Assembly: GCA_014075255.1 (NCBI GenBank)
Contig: CP046178.1
Coordinates: forward strand, 1,017,616-1,081,615
Source: Gammaproteobacteria bacterium
GTDB lineage: Bacteria > Pseudomonadota > Gammaproteobacteria > UBA4575
Direction: 5' to 3'
DNA: 64,000 nucleotides
The notes under the pieces: generated by a model
Seen by the model: the letters and a program-made list of their open reading frames with translations, nothing else
What the model was told of the DNA's origin: nothing
Database searches by the model: none
Translations under genes and position numbers: made by a program
Shown: positions 25,101 to 32,994 of the stretch, one piece after another
How the letters are laid out: each line of letters starts with the position of its first letter
Numbering within the stretch: position 1 is the first letter of the stretch

Positions 25101-28100
25101 GCACAGGTATTTGTGTTCGGGGTCAGTTGCGCATCCGTCACCACCACATTATTCAAGGTGGTGTTGCCGTCGTTGGTCACCGTGACACTGTAAGTTAAGG
25201 TGTCATTCAAGCTCACCGTGGTGCTGGTGTCTTCATCGGCATTGCTATCTAAGGTTTTATCAATCGCTAAACTAGCGTTTTGTGGGACCGGCATGTTTAA
25301 CGTGTCGGTGGTCGGACCCGGCACTTCGGTGCTGGTCACACTGCCGGTGTTGTTAATGCTGCCGGCATTCACTTCCGCTTGGTTCACCACATGTGTACCG
25401 CTTAACACACAGGTCGCACTCGGTGCTAACGTTGCACAGGTATTTGTGTTCGGGGTCAGTTGCGCATCCGTCACCACCACATTGTTCAACGTGGTGTTGC
25501 CATCGTTGGTCACCGTGACACTGTAAGTTAAGGTGTCGTTCAGACTCACCGTGGTGGTGGTGTCTTCATCGGCATTGCTATCTAAGGTTTTCACAATCGC
25601 TAAACTAGCGTTTTGTGGGACCGGGGTGTTTAACGTGTCAGTGGTCGGACCCGGCACTTCCGTGCTGGTCACACTGCCGGTGTTGTTAATGCTGCCGGCA
25701 TCGACATCACCTTGTTGCACTTGATAGGTGCCGCTTAACACACAGCTTGCACTCGGTAATAACCTCGCACAGGTAGTGGGGTTCGGGGTCAGTTGCGCAT
25801 CCGTCACCACCACATTGTTCAACGTGGTGTTGCCATCGTTGGTCACCGTGACACTGTAAGTTAAGGTGTCGTTCAGACTCACCGTGGTGGTGGTGTCTTC
25901 ATCGGCATTGCTATCTAAGGTTTTCACAATCGCTAAACTAGCGTTTTGTGGGACCGGGGTGTTTAACGTGTCAGTGGTCGGACCCGGCACTTCCGTGCTG
26001 GTCACACTGCCGGTGTTGTTAATGCTGCCGGCATCGACATCACCTTGTTGCACTTGATAGGTGCCGCTTAACACACAGCTTGCACTCGGTGCTAACGTTG
26101 CACAGGTATTTGTGTTCGGGGTCAGTTGCGCATCCGTCACCACCACATTATTCAAGGTGGTGTTGCCGTCGTTGGTCACCGTGACACTGTAAGTTAAGGT
26201 GTCATTCAAGCTCACCGTGGTGCTGGTGTCTTCATCGGCATTGCTATCTAAGGTTTTATCAATCGCTAAACTAGCGTTTTGTGGGACCGGCATGTTTAAC
26301 GTGTCGGTGGTCGGACCCGGCACTTCGGTGCTGGTCACACTGCCGGTGTTGTTAATGCTGCCGGCATTCACTTCCGCTTGGTTCACCACATGTGTACCGC
26401 TTAACACACAGGTCGCACTCGGTGCTAACGTTGCACAGGTATTTGTGTTCGGGGTCAGTTGCGCATCCGTCACCACCACATTATTCAAGGTGGTGTTGCC
26501 GTCGTTGGTCACCGTGACACTGTAAGTTAAGGTGTCGTTCAGACTCACCGTGGTGCTGGTGTCTTCATCGGCATTGCTATCTAAGGTTTTATCAATCGCT
26601 AAACTAGCGTTTTGTGGGACCGGCATGTTTAACGTGTCGGTGGTCGGACCCGGCACTTCGGTGCTGGTCACACTGCCGGTGTTGTTAATGCTGCCGGCAT
26701 CGACATCACCTTGTTGCACTTGATAGGTGCCGCTTAACACACAGCTTGCACTCGGTAATAACCTCGCACAGGTAGTGGGGTTCGGGGTCAGTTGCGCATC
26801 CGTCACCACCACATTATTCAAGGTGGTGTTGCCGTCGTTGGTCACCGTGACACTGTAAGTTAAGGTGTCGTTCAGACTCACCGTGGTGCTGGTGTCTTCA
26901 TCGGCATTGCTATCTAAGGTTTTATCAATCGCTAAACTAGCGTTTTGTGGGACCGGCATGTTTAACGTGTCGGTGGTCGGACCCGGCACTTCGGTGCTGG
27001 TCACACTGCCGGTGTTGTTAATGCTGCCGGCATCGACATCACCTTGTTGCACTTGATAGGTGCCGCTTAACACACAGCTTGCACTCGGTAATAACCTCGC
27101 ACAGGTAGTGGGGTTCGGGGTCAGTTGCGCATCCGTCACCACCACATTGTTCAACGTGGTGTTGCCATCGTTGGTCACCGTGACACTGTAAGTTAAGGTG
27201 TCGTTCAGACTCACCGTGGTGGTGGTGTCTTCATCGGCATTGCTATCTAAGGTTTTCACAATCGCTAAACTAGCGTTTTGTGGGACCGGGGTGTTTAACG
27301 TGTCAGTGGTCGGACCCGGCACTTCCGTGCTGGTCACACTGCCGGTGTTGTTAATGCTGCCGGCATCGACATCACCTTGTTGCACTTGATAGGTGCCGCT
27401 TAACACACAGCTTGCACTCGGTGCTAACGTTGCACAGGTATTTGTGTTCGGGGTCAGTTGCGCATCCGTCACCACCACATTATTCAAGGTGGTGTTGCCG
27501 TCGTTGGTCACCGTGACACTGTAAGTTAAGGTGTCATTCAAGCTCACCGTGGTGCTGGTGTCTTCATCGGCATTGCTATCTAAGGTTTTATCAATCGCTA
27601 AACTAGCGTTTTGTGGGACCGGCATGTTTAACGTGTCGGTGGTCGGACCCGGCACTTCGGTGCTGGTCACACTGCCGGTGTTGTTAATGCTGCCGGCATC
27701 GACATCACCTTGTTGCACTTGATAGGTGCCGCTTAACACACAGCTTGCACTCGGTAATAACCTCGCACAGGTAGTGGGGTTCGGGGTCAGTTGCGCATCC
27801 GTCACCACCACATTGTTCAACGTGGTGTTGCCATCGTTGGTCACCGTGACACTGTAAGTTAAGGTGTCGTTCAGACTCACCGTGGTGCTGGTGTCTTCAT
27901 CGGCATTGCTATCTAAGGTTTTCACAATCGCTAAACTAGCGTTTGAAGACCCACCTCCACCTCCCCAGTCACATGCCCCGAGAAGACTGACACTGATCAG
28001 GAGAAGCATGGTGAACTTGATAGTTTTGGGTACACGACTTGTTTGATCGCTACACACGCGTAGGCTCGTATCGTTAAACAAGGTAGTGTGCAGTCTTATA

Positions 28101-28117
28101 TAGGTTGCAGGGTTCAT
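22196..28117 (-). CDS. Giant repeat lipoprotein: ten DUF11-like and fourteen FG-GAP/VCBS-like repeats
   Basis: A 1973-residue surface protein. A lipoprotein signal ends LLISVSLLGACDWGGGGG (Cys near residue 49). Ten tandem 111-residue repeats (333 bp each, about 24.6-27.96 kb) follow, each with SLNDTLTYSVTVTNDGNTTL, typical of DUF11 Ig-like repeats. A unique bridge (about 1165-1300) follows, with a dockerin-like DVNRNGVLDANDQL. Then fourteen repeats of about 48 residues carry GDVDGDGDLDVVVAN, the calcium-binding FG-GAP/VCBS core of beta-propellers. DUF11 repeats form stalks and FG-GAP propellers bind ligands, so this is probably an adhesin. The DNA repeats are nearly identical. A MerR-type promoter stands at 28152-28182. 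The start could also be the Met near residue 37. Confidence 0.85.
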   Translation of the reverse strand: MNPATYIRLHTTLFNDTSLRVCSDQTSRVPKTIKFTMLLLISVSLLGACDWGGGGGSSNASLAIVKTLDSNADEDTSTTVSLNDTLTYSVTVTNDGNTTLNNVVVTDAQLTPNPTTCARLLPSASCVLSGTYQVQQGDVDAGSINNTGSVTSTEVPGPTTDTLNMPVPQNASLAIDKTLDSNADEDTSTTVSLNDTLTYSVTVTNDGNTTLNNVVVTDAQLTPNTNTCATLAPSASCVLSGTYQVQQGDVDAGSINNTGSVTSTEVPGPTTDTLNTPVPQNASLAIVKTLDSNADEDTTTTVSLNDTLTYSVTVTNDGNTTLNNVVVTDAQLTPNPTTCARLLPSASCVLSGTYQVQQGDVDAGSINNTGSVTSTEVPGPTTDTLNMPVPQNASLAIDKTLDSNADEDTSTTVSLNDTLTYSVTVTNDGNTTLNNVVVTDAQLTPNPTTCARLLPSASCVLSGTYQVQQGDVDAGSINNTGSVTSTEVPGPTTDTLNMPVPQNASLAIDKTLDSNADEDTSTTVSLNDTLTYSVTVTNDGNTTLNNVVVTDAQLTPNTNTCATLAPSATCVLSGTHVVNQAEVNAGSINNTGSVTSTEVPGPTTDTLNMPVPQNASLAIDKTLDSNADEDTSTTVSLNDTLTYSVTVTNDGNTTLNNVVVTDAQLTPNTNTCATLAPSASCVLSGTYQVQQGDVDAGSINNTGSVTSTEVPGPTTDTLNTPVPQNASLAIVKTLDSNADEDTTTTVSLNDTLTYSVTVTNDGNTTLNNVVVTDAQLTPNPTTCARLLPSASCVLSGTYQVQQGDVDAGSINNTGSVTSTEVPGPTTDTLNTPVPQNASLAIVKTLDSNADEDTTTTVSLNDTLTYSVTVTNDGNTTLNNVVVTDAQLTPNTNTCATLAPSATCVLSGTHVVNQAEVNAGSINNTGSVTSTEVPGPTTDTLNMPVPQNASLAIDKTLDSNADEDTSTTVSLNDTLTYSVTVTNDGNTTLNNVVVTDAQLTPNTNTCATLAPSASCVLSGTYQVQQGDVDAGSINNTGSVTSTEVPGPTTDTLNTPVPQNASLAIVKTLDSNADEDTTTTVSLNDTLTYSVTVTNDGNTTLNNVVVTDAQLTPNPTTCARLLPSASCVLSGTYQVQQGDVDAGSINNTGSVTSTEVPGPTTDTLNTPVGVPNVSGVAQFSDVNRNGVLDANDQLIVPFDREIRVTNADADDLNLPIEGDSLGSGATIALGPGNDKITVTLPDDNSINFKTRGTFDAATTTLNAPSGIDVSMMIMPNSIEGVNGEDAAASIPIDLVPGFVNSDQSLGTNNSFGVALGDVNGDGDLDVVVANFGQVNRVYINDGSGGFSGADLSSDTNNSFGVAFGDVDGDGDLDVVVANADQVNRVYINDGSGGFSGTNLSSDINNSRGVALGDVDGDGDLDVVVANAGQVNRVYINDGSGGFSGANLSSDTDDSFGVALGDVNNDGDLDVVVANDAQVNRVYINDGDVSDGFSGTDLSSDTDDSFGVALGDVNNDGDLDVVVANDAQVNRVYINDGSGGFSGTDLSSDTDDSFGVALGDVDGDGKLDVVVANDAQVNRVYTNTSTSSGINFSGANLSSDTLSSFGVALGDVNGDGDLDMVVANDAQVNRVYHNSLSGTWGSSSFSGANLSSDTDDSSDVALGDVDGDGDLDVVVANAGQVNRVHINDGSGGFNGADLSSDANQSRGVALGDVDGDGDLDVVVANAGQVNRVHINDGSGGFNGADLSSDANQSRGVALGDVDGDGDLDVVVANVGQVNREYINDGSGGFSGANLSSDVLSSFGVALGDVDGDGDLDVVVANVGQVNREYINDGSGGFSGANLSSDVLSSFGVALGDVDGDGDLDVVVANVGQVNREYINDGSGGFSGANLSSDVLSSFGVALGDVDGDGDLDVVVANVGQVNREYINDGSGGFSGANLSSDTDDSSDVALGDVDGDGDLDVVVTNDAQVNRVYSNQ

Positions 28118-28151
28118 TTTTATTCTTAAAATTTTTTATTAGACCCCTAAG

Positions 28152-28182
28152 TTTTTACGCTATGAACTTAAGTGTAAGTCAA
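28152..28182 (-). promoter_or_regulatory. MerR-type promoter of the giant lipoprotein
   Basis: Minus strand TTGACT (28177-28182), a 19-base spacer filled by the dyad CTTACACTTAAGTTCATAG, then TAAAAA (28152-28157). Architecture and the GTTCATAG half match the operator units of regulator B. Predicted transcription starts about 28 bases before the ATG at 28117. Confidence 0.7.
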
Positions 28183-28213
28183 CCCTTATTTAAAATTGTT
28201 TTTGAAGTTAAAC

Positions 28214-28244
28214 TCGACCTATGAAGCTAAGTGCATAGTAATTC
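28214..28244 (+). promoter_or_regulatory. MerR-type operator with a weak -35
   Basis: TCGACC (28214-28219), 19 bases, TAATTC (28239-28244). The spacer contains CTATG and CATAG as perfect inverted arms around AAGCTAAGTG. It reads away from the giant gene. Confidence 0.45.
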
Positions 28245-28311
28245 TTGCACTGAAAAAATTTGCTTGCGCTCAACCTTTTCAATTTGTTCACCGTTAACAG
28301 ACAAAAATCCC

Positions 28312-28343
28312 TTGACACTAATCTTAGGTGCATAGTGCTTAAT
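28312..28343 (+). promoter_or_regulatory. MerR-type promoter reading into a decayed gene
   Basis: TTGACA (28312-28317), a 20-base spacer with CTTAGGTGCATAG, then CTTAAT (28338-28343), with a further TAATAT two bases on. It is divergent from the giant lipoprotein and points at the broken coding sequence at 28516-28731. Confidence 0.5.
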
Positions 28344-28515
28344 ATAAAGTTCTCTACAAGAAGACGATGAAGTTATTTTTTTGCTACATTTTTACCCATG
28401 TAAGCCGTTTTATTATTTTTTATAACCAAAAAATCAGGTTGAGTAGTCGTGAGAGTAAACGTAATGCCTGCATTGATGGTTACAGTAGCATTAGAAGATG
28501 TATTTTCTAATCTAA

Positions 28516-28731
28516 GTATTTGCAAGGGATGACGCGGATGGGATATACCAGGTATATGACACTGGTGGACTCTACCGGTTAGAGGCTGATTCAGTTGAAC
28601 ATGCAATCGAAGATGTAAAAAATAGGGTGATACATAAATTTGAACAAGATGAACTAACAGAAAAAAATGCAGTGCTTGAATTTAAGAAATTTATCTGCAG
28701 GACTACGGTGTTAGCAAAAAGTAAATTATGA
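28516..28731 (+). pseudogene. C-terminal remnant of an unknown gene
   Basis: A 71-codon open frame without a start codon, preceded directly by a stop, reads like real protein (GIYQVYDTGGLYRLEADSVE, then AIEDVKNRVIHKFEQDEL). The upstream part between the promoter at 28312 and this point is scrambled; a second gene fragment may read on the minus strand at 28373-28560. I infer decay of a regulon member. No family recognised. The rest of 28732-29017 shows nothing. Confidence 0.35.
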
Positions 28732-29017
28732 ATTCGATTTGACGCCATTAATATAATAGAGAGCACCTCGTCATGATTTACTGTTTACTTTTTTCTCTTC
28801 TATTTCTTCATTATGGCTGATGCAATCTTTTATACAAAGAGCATTCAGATTAGGAAACACAACACATATATTTTATTTAGGACGTAGCAACATCTACCAA
28901 ACACAAAAAATTGAAGGACTCCAGACAATCTGAAGCGAGTAGACATTACTTACACTAAAGTCATAGATAAAAAATAGACTCTGTATCTAGCAAAACATTT
29001 ATTTAATAGTTACAACG

Positions 29018-29566
29018 ATGATTTTCGCCCCAATGCCACAAGACGAATTTACCCGTTTACGGGCACTGCATGCGAGCAATTTGCTCGATACTCAACCTGA
29101 TGTGCGGTTTGATTGCATTACTCAATTTGCAGCTAATACACTTGATGCACCAATTTGCCTCATTACTCTGATCGATATAAGCCGCCAATGGCCCAAGTCG
29201 ACATATGGGATTAATAAAATTGAAATTCCACGAAAAATCTCAATTTGTGCACATGCAATTTGTGAAATCAAATCGACTAACCTGAAAGATCGTATTTATG
29301 AGATTTACGATACGAAATCAGATATTCGTTTTTTTGATAATCCACAAGTAGCTGGCAAACCTTGGATAAGATCTTACATTAGCTATGTATTGCAATCTGA
29401 ATCCGGCAAGAACATCGGAACACTATGCTTATTTGATACAAGTCCTAGGATATTCACATTTCATGAAAGACGTATGGTTAGCATTCTTGGAGCAATGGTC
29501 GAGAACATCATCTATGGCCATCACTTTTCTACCAGCATTGAGTATGAACTCAACAAACTGCCCTAA
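29018..29566 (+). CDS. GAF-domain protein
   Basis: A 182-residue stand-alone GAF domain. It follows the pattern of GAF sensors found before histidine kinases and cyclases: E..RL.ALHASNLLDTQPD, FDCITQFAANTLDAPICLIT, LIDISRQWPKS, ISICAHAI, then DIRFFDNP and GKNIGTLCLFD. The usual SFCAHAI is varied to SICAHAI. GAF domains bind cyclic nucleotides or small molecules. With no output domain it may act as a separate sensor subunit. It lies between MerR-type promoters but has none of its own that I can see. Confidence 0.8.
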   Translation: MIFAPMPQDEFTRLRALHASNLLDTQPDVRFDCITQFAANTLDAPICLITLIDISRQWPKSTYGINKIEIPRKISICAHAICEIKSTNLKDRIYEIYDTKSDIRFFDNPQVAGKPWIRSYISYVLQSESGKNIGTLCLFDTSPRIFTFHERRMVSILGAMVENIIYGHHFSTSIEYELNKLP

Positions 29567-29704
29567 TGATTGCCTTTAGCCAAAAGCATTCATCCAGTGA
29601 ATGCTATGGCATAAAAAGCACGACAACATCAGCGCACCCTAGTGTAATTCGTTTCTTCTCTCATGCATTTTTAACATACTAAAATTAATCGACACTAAAT
29701 TCAC

Positions 29705-29736
29705 TTGACATTATCTTATAGTTCATAGTGTTTAAT
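29705..29736 (+). promoter_or_regulatory. MerR-type promoter before the 71-residue gene
   Basis: TTGACA (29705-29710), 20 bases including CTTATAGTTCATAGTG, then TTTAAT (29731-29736). It shares the GTTCATAG half-site with the regulator B array. The gene starts 36 bases further on, at 29772. Confidence 0.6.
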
Positions 29737-29771
29737 AACAGAATGGATACAAGCTGCATTGGAGTATTTCG

Positions 29772-29987
29772 GTGATCAATCTTAAACAAACAGACCACTT
29801 TACTATTTTTATTAGTATTGTGAATCTTCATTTAGAACAAATTAGCCAAAAACATGTCTGTCTTCATACTGAAACCGAGTACGAAGTGACGAAAAAGTGG
29901 CTTGAGCAGCAGCGTGCTAATTTGTGTAATAAAGCATATTACAGTGCAGCATTGGAAATTGTAAGATCGAGGATGAAGAAAAAGTAA
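29772..29987 (+). CDS. Small hypothetical protein, 71 aa
   Basis: Starts at GTG with GGAG seven bases upstream. The 71-residue product is soluble and helical, basic at the C-terminus (YYSAALEIVRSRMKKK), with two Cys (HVCLHTETEYEV, ANLCNKAYY). It is expressed from a MerR-type promoter at 29705-29736, making it a probable regulon member. No family recognised. Confidence 0.6.
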   Translation: MINLKQTDHFTIFISIVNLHLEQISQKHVCLHTETEYEVTKKWLEQQRANLCNKAYYSAALEIVRSRMKKK

Positions 29988-30020
29988 AAGTTCAAATTTT
30001 CCATTATGTGACGCACTGCC

Positions 30021-30051
30021 TAGCCTTGCAGTTAAGTGCAACCTTTATACT
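30021..30051 (+). promoter_or_regulatory. MerR-type promoter before the GrlR-like gene
   Basis: TAGCCT (30021-30026), a 19-base spacer, then a consensus TATACT (30046-30051). The dyad TTGCA-GTTAAG-TGCAA (30026-30041) overlaps the -35 end of the spacer. The sequence differs from the GTTCATAG sites, so another MerR protein may act here. Confidence 0.5.
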
Positions 30052-30088
30052 TGCGTAGTATTTAGTAAGACAAGCCGGAGAAAAACCA

Positions 30089-30454
30089 ATGAAGATCAAT
30101 GGACTTTGGACTGTAGAATTTCATGTCCCGTTTATCAAGTCATACGGGATGGGAATGGTGGTATTAGAAAATAATCGAATCATTGGGGGAGACAGTGGAT
30201 TCTATTACGTTGGAAACTGCTACTGTAATGATAAAGAAGTTAGTGGCAGACTCAACATCGTACAATATAACGAACACGCAACATCTATAATTCCTGGGCT
30301 TCAAAACTGGTATATGGATTTTGTCGGCCAAATTATTTGTGAGGAGGAAATCTTATTTGAGGGCAAACCTCTATCCGCCCATGGGACACTCATTCCAACT
30401 CCGGAGGAGATGAAAATCAATCTTTCATGCCACAAAATTTTTGCGATAGAGTAG
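30089..30454 (+). CDS. GrlR-like small beta-barrel protein
   Basis: A 121-residue protein with GGAG before the ATG. It has the look of GrlR-type proteins (lipocalin-like barrels): INGLWTVEFHVPF at the start, GMGMVVLENNRIIGGDSGFY in the middle (the GDSG..Y pattern is typical) and GHGTLIP-like AHGTLIPTPEE near the end. GrlR of enteric pathogens is an anti-activator of type III secretion regulators; many genomes carry homologues without secretion genes, as here. Preceded by a MerR-type promoter at 30021-30051. Confidence 0.6.
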   Translation: MKINGLWTVEFHVPFIKSYGMGMVVLENNRIIGGDSGFYYVGNCYCNDKEVSGRLNIVQYNEHATSIIPGLQNWYMDFVGQIICEEEILFEGKPLSAHGTLIPTPEEMKINLSCHKIFAIE

Positions 30455-30542
30455 CCAGAAATATGTTGCCAGTATAAATCTAGGCAAGCGTACAGTTACC
30501 AATATTTGTAGCTCCCTAGAAAATTTAATAACCGCCTTAACA

Positions 30543-30878
30543 GTGTGCTTACATAAACTTACTAACTTTCTCTACGACTATTTTGAGGTCAATGCACAGA
30601 ATCAACTCCCGAACTTTGCTATGCTCAAAAAATGGCCCGTCGCAAAAAGCTCGGCAATGAGCATTATTGATAGGGAGTCGTTTCGAAACGTATCTAATGA
30701 TTCACCCGTCATAGGTGACATGACTTTCGAATTCAATAGCAGTGATACTAAACAAAACTATCAAATAATTTTCAAGTTGTCGCATATGAGCAGCAAAGGA
30801 TTTTGTGTCGACTTGTATGAGCGCCAGAGATTAGACGAGTGGAAAAAAATTGCTACACATTTTATGTCAATTGATTAA
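30543..30878 (+). CDS. Hypothetical protein, 111 aa
   Basis: A GTG-initiated 111-residue soluble protein. Beta-rich segments (GDMTFEFNSSDTKQNYQIIF, KLSHMSSKGFCVDLYERQ) dominate the C-terminal two-thirds. The ribosome site is weak, so an internal Met near 30624 could be the start. It lies in the same plus-strand run as the GrlR-like gene and the next small gene. Not recognised. Confidence 0.5.
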   Translation: MCLHKLTNFLYDYFEVNAQNQLPNFAMLKKWPVAKSSAMSIIDRESFRNVSNDSPVIGDMTFEFNSSDTKQNYQIIFKLSHMSSKGFCVDLYERQRLDEWKKIATHFMSID

Positions 30879-30893
30879 CAAGGAAGTAATAAG

Positions 30894-31085
30894 ATGAGCA
30901 AATTTAATATACTTGTAAAAAATGAAACATTTACCTGTAGGTTGGAAGGTGCAGATGAATTAGCAATGCTAAAAGTGACTCATCCCGAATTTGGATCGGT
31001 TGGCCCAACACAACTTGGTGGCAGTAGAAAAGAAGAACTTTCTAGGCTGCTTGCAATGGAGTTGATTACGAAATATAGAAAATGA
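30894..31085 (+). CDS. Small hypothetical protein, 63 aa
   Basis: A 63-residue protein with AAGGAAG before the ATG; sequence such as NILVKNETFTCRLEGADELA suggests a small alpha/beta domain. The frame continues after its TGA for 26 sensible codons to a TAA near 31165, so the gene may once have been longer and acquired a stop. It is the last plus-strand gene before the phage-type cassette. Not recognised. Confidence 0.5.
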   Translation: MSKFNILVKNETFTCRLEGADELAMLKVTHPEFGSVGPTQLGGSRKEELSRLLAMELITKYRK

Positions 31086-31175
31086 TTTGCAATAAGGAAA
31101 ATACAGCAACTTCATATCCATGAAGATGAGTTCGAACGATTTTTTGATCACATTATTTCCAAGTAAGTAAAATCC

Positions 31176-32585
31176 TTAATTGGTAAATAATTTTGGTCCG
31201 ACTATAATATTCGTAGGTGTAGAGCCACGTCGCCGAATCCATTCAAGAAATTGAGAGGTACTATCGACTTGATCATCATATTTAGTATTGGGAAACCCTA
31301 ACATCTCATGCAAGTAATCATCTAGCCATGATGCGTCTTTTGGAAGAGTCACCTGTCCATTTTCAATCATCGAACTCACCCCTTCCAAACGTACGATCTT
31401 ATCGCCATGAGGTTGTATGGCTATAGGGTTTATCACTTCGTTAGATTGTCGTAATTCCTGAATCAACGATAACCCCAACCCGGCTTTTTCGATCAGCAAT
31501 GTGTTTGCATCAAATTCATTCGCAAGACGAACGACTTGACGTTTTAACTCAGGAAATTCGACTTGCCGTCGCCACACATGTAACAAGTAGTACTTTTTCT
31601 TGATAACAAGCCACGTCGTACACACCGAATAATCACCTTTTAATGTGCCAGCAATATCCCAACTTTGGACAATGCGACGATGGCTAGGGGTAGGTTCATG
31701 TGTATACCACTGAAACCATTCACGCTTCACCAAATTGCCTTCAACCGGAATAGGACGTTGCTGATACTGTGCAGAAAATGCCATGCTGCCAATATCTTTT
31801 TTTACACCATCCAAATACGATTGAGACAATCGTGCTTCATGCAACAACTCACCTTGTCTCCAATAATGAAAAGTATCTTGCCCAATGGAAACTTTTTGAT
31901 CATTAATGGCAATGGCGGGTAATTCCAAACGTTCCCAGTCTAGCGCCACTTCGCCCGCTAAATCTTCTTCATGCAAACGTTGCATGACTAAAATCAACAC
32001 ACCTTTGGATGGCCGATTAAATCGACTTAACAATGTATTGGTATACCAAGTGATGACATTTTTACGTGCGACATCGGAAAGTGCATCTTCTGCTTTGAGT
32101 GGATCATCGATAATAATAATGTCCGCACCCCGTCCTGTAAGCGTGCCCCCAATGGAGGTGGCCAGCCGCCCGCCACCCAAAGTCGTAATACAATGGGCTT
32201 CGGTCTCTTTAGTCCATCGAACCTTGGGAAACAAAGCGCAATACCACATACTATTGATGACTACACGAAACTTCTGAGCAAGATCGACGGCTAAGTCTTG
32301 TGAATAACTAACACAAATAAACGTCAAGCCAGGATTGTGTCCTAGCGCCCAGGCGACAAATGCGACTGATGTACAGATCGATTTTAAAGAGCGCGGAGGT
32401 TGGGTAATCACCAATCGCGGCTCCTTGCCTTCATAACATTGCATTAACGCATAGGCAATCGCATCGATGTGCCAGTTATGAAGATACGTAACACCAGGAG
32501 ACAAGGTTGCAAACACTTTGGCCACAAATGCTGACAACTCTATTTTTAAAACAGCATTCAGCAATTGTTGCGAGTTACTCATCAT
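31176..32585 (-). CDS. terL: Phage terminase large subunit
   Basis: About 470 residues from the ATG at 32585, which overlaps the DUF5681 stop by eleven bases. The ATPase half shows a Walker A-like VITQPPRSLKS (Lys68) and Walker B GADIIIIDDP (Asp160-Asp161). The C-terminal half shows nuclease-type SWDIAGTLKGDYSVCTTW and an ending YDDQVDSTSQFLEW that is typical of TerL. TerL packages DNA into phage heads. The usual portal, capsid and tail genes are missing here. Confidence 0.88.
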   Translation of the reverse strand: MMSNSQQLLNAVLKIELSAFVAKVFATLSPGVTYLHNWHIDAIAYALMQCYEGKEPRLVITQPPRSLKSICTSVAFVAWALGHNPGLTFICVSYSQDLAVDLAQKFRVVINSMWYCALFPKVRWTKETEAHCITTLGGGRLATSIGGTLTGRGADIIIIDDPLKAEDALSDVARKNVITWYTNTLLSRFNRPSKGVLILVMQRLHEEDLAGEVALDWERLELPAIAINDQKVSIGQDTFHYWRQGELLHEARLSQSYLDGVKKDIGSMAFSAQYQQRPIPVEGNLVKREWFQWYTHEPTPSHRRIVQSWDIAGTLKGDYSVCTTWLVIKKKYYLLHVWRRQVEFPELKRQVVRLANEFDANTLLIEKAGLGLSLIQELRQSNEVINPIAIQPHGDKIVRLEGVSSMIENGQVTLPKDASWLDDYLHEMLGFPNTKYDDQVDSTSQFLEWIRRRGSTPTNIIVGPKLFTN

Positions 32586-32994
32586 CAGACACCTCCTTTG
32601 CGTTATTATCATGCTTAGCTTGATCACGAATTTGTTTCGTAAAGCGTTCGATAATTTTTGCATCCTCATTTGATAACGCTGCAGCGGCTAAATCGATTTC
32701 CTCCTCATCGTAGGTGCGCATCAATTCGATTAAGGTTCGTATGGCAGGCACATTACCGCTTAAACTTTTTTCCGTTAACTTTAAAAAAACAGCATACTTT
32801 GCCGAGATCTTTTGTTTTTTTCCATTACGATTTACCTTCACTTTGCTGTTGATGACTTCTATTAATTCCGTTTTAAAGTTACGCACTCCACGAGGGCGAC
32901 CTTTCGGATTACCTGATTGACCCTTTTTAAACTGTGAATCTCTGGGAGGTTTGCTGTATCCAATTTCGTAGTCATCATCATGAATTGTCATCAC
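32575..32994 (-). CDS. DUF5681 protein
   Basis: A 139-residue basic protein with the DUF5681 signature near the N-terminus: GYSKPPRDSQFKKGQSGNPK, then GRPRGVRNF. DUF5681 genes commonly stand before terminase genes and are thought to be a small-terminase-like or packaging factor; that role is inference. It overlaps both the methyltransferase upstream and TerL downstream, so the three form one coupled unit. Confidence 0.85.
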   Translation of the reverse strand: MMTIHDDDYEIGYSKPPRDSQFKKGQSGNPKGRPRGVRNFKTELIEVINSKVKVNRNGKKQKISAKYAVFLKLTEKSLSGNVPAIRTLIELMRTYDEEEIDLAAAALSNEDAKIIERFTKQIRDQAKHDNNAKEVSDDE

